From positions 1-29,125 of the IMG/VR virus record IMGVR_UViG_3300009409_000031: 29,125 nt of DNA. One strand, 5' to 3'. This document shows positions 28,677 to 29,125 of the stretch, one piece after another. The position numbers and the translations under genes are program-made. The stretch is from a virus. Numbering within the stretch: the stretch's first letter is position 1; every line of letters begins with the position of its first letter. A model generated the notes under the pieces. The model saw only the letters and a program-made list of their open reading frames with translations. It did not search any database and was not told the DNA's origin.

Positions 28677-29125
28677 ATGGCCGCAAACACACAGCAGATT
28701 TGGGTAGCCCACTACACCAACGCAGACGGTGACGGGTGCGACGATGCCTTCATCGCCTCATCGTATTGGGAAGCAAGGGCAACCTACGAGGCGAGGTATC
28801 GGAACGAATTCTGCGACGAGGAAGTCGAGCTTCCCAATTACGACCTGTTCCCGATTTACGCTGGGATGATACAGGACGGCAACGGACAGACCTACAGCTA
28901 CACGCTCCAGAATGAAACTGTCTGCCGCTACCACGCAGACAACCCAGGATGGGACGCTTGCTCCGATGACCATGAAGGACCGTGCAAGTTCAACCCGCCG
29001 CCCAGCGACGAGGTCAGCAAGTATCTGCCCGATGACAATAACGAAGCTCCGCTCACGGGTAGCCCGACCATCACCAAGGGTCACACCACTCTCCGCGTTT
29101 GCGACGAGTGCGATGGACTCGGCCA
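28677..29125 (+). CDS. Hypothetical protein with C-terminal CxxC motif (cut by window end)
   Basis: ATG at 28677 after GGAGGATTTATC; open for 149 codons to the right edge. It begins MAANTQQIWVAHYTNADGDG CDDAFIASSYWEARATYEAR, is acidic (DEEVELPNYDLFPIYAGMIQ), has several Cys/His residues in the middle (CRYHADNPGWDACSDDHEGPC) and near the edge reaches VCDECDGLG, the CxxCxGxG of a DnaJ-type zinc finger. The rest of the finger is outside the window. Role unknown. Confidence 0.75.
   Translation, partial: MAANTQQIWVAHYTNADGDGCDDAFIASSYWEARATYEARYRNEFCDEEVELPNYDLFPIYAGMIQDGNGQTYSYTLQNETVCRYHADNPGWDACSDDHEGPCKFNPPPSDEVSKYLPDDNNEAPLTGSPTITKGHTTLRVCDECDGLG

Larger units (their letters stand above)
23535..28679 (+). 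repeat. Recurrent ACCACCAC ... GGAGGAT gene leader
   Basis: The same short leader precedes nearly every gene of the operon: CCACCAC (ACCACCAC in most) at 23536, 24328, 24473, 24669, 26932, 27144, 27538, 28087, 28388 and 28649, followed after 1-18 bases (about 28 at 24328, where a stem-loop intervenes) by GGAGGATAC, GGAGGATTTA or a close variant and then the start codon. A degraded form occurs at about 25885. In several cases the motif begins at the stop codon (TAACCACCAC). The only gene without it is the TGT-like gene at 26209. The minus-strand operons do not show it. Confidence 0.85.

Overview
The window is part of a tailed bacteriophage genome (Caudoviricetes) or a prophage of one. It carries a terminase large subunit, portal, small-terminase-like protein, scaffold, major capsid protein, tail/neck proteins and a tail fibre in one long minus-strand block. 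Shine-Dalgarno sites are GGAGG-type and genes overlap by ATGA/GTGA/TAATG, so the host is a bacterium, but no gene names it. The large portal, the predicted beta-propeller nozzle-like protein and the absence of tape-measure and tail-tube genes hint at a short-tailed (podovirus-like) virion; this is inference, because the left end is cut inside a fibre gene. No integrase is seen, although a CI/Cro-like control region is present.

Layout. (1) 1-16.6 kb, minus strand, late/virion operon. In order of transcription (right to left): short leader gene, TerL, portal, small gene, TerS-like, stand-alone DnaB-N-like domain, zinc-ribbon protein, scaffold, major capsid, two tandem paralogous 95-aa decoration-like proteins, another decoration-like protein, three sugar-transfer genes (one a glycosyltransferase-methyltransferase fusion), then neck/tail proteins and a fibre running off the window. 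(2) 16.65-22.74 kb, minus strand, about 20 small, tightly overlapping early/middle genes: XRE regulators, a DPPY DNA methyltransferase, a degenerate HNH-HTH protein, small membrane proteins, zinc-finger proteins and a Com-like zinc ribbon. A very strong intrinsic terminator (16586-16631) ends this block just before the terL leader gene. (3) 22.74-23.55 kb, non-coding divergent control region with a 14-bp palindrome, a perfect 27-bp inverted repeat pair and a consensus sigma70 promoter facing right. (4) 23.4-29.1 kb, plus-strand accessory operon of small genes plus a nucleotide-modification-like set.

The plus-strand operon is the most unusual part. Almost every gene is preceded by the same short leader, ACCACCAC followed by GGAGGAT, often starting at the stop codon of the gene before it; several intergenic spaces also hold perfect stem-loops. 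Within it lie a C5-cytosine-methyltransferase-like protein whose N-terminal segment looks like a decayed PP-loop domain, a truncated PAPS-reductase-like gene that has also lost its PP-loop Lys-Asp, and a TGT/DpdA-like protein of the family behind 7-deazaguanine DNA modification. Together they suggest a DNA- or nucleotide-modification cassette, possibly partly decayed or repurposed. No preQ0 synthesis genes are in the window.

All family assignments were made by eye from translated sequence; no database search was run.
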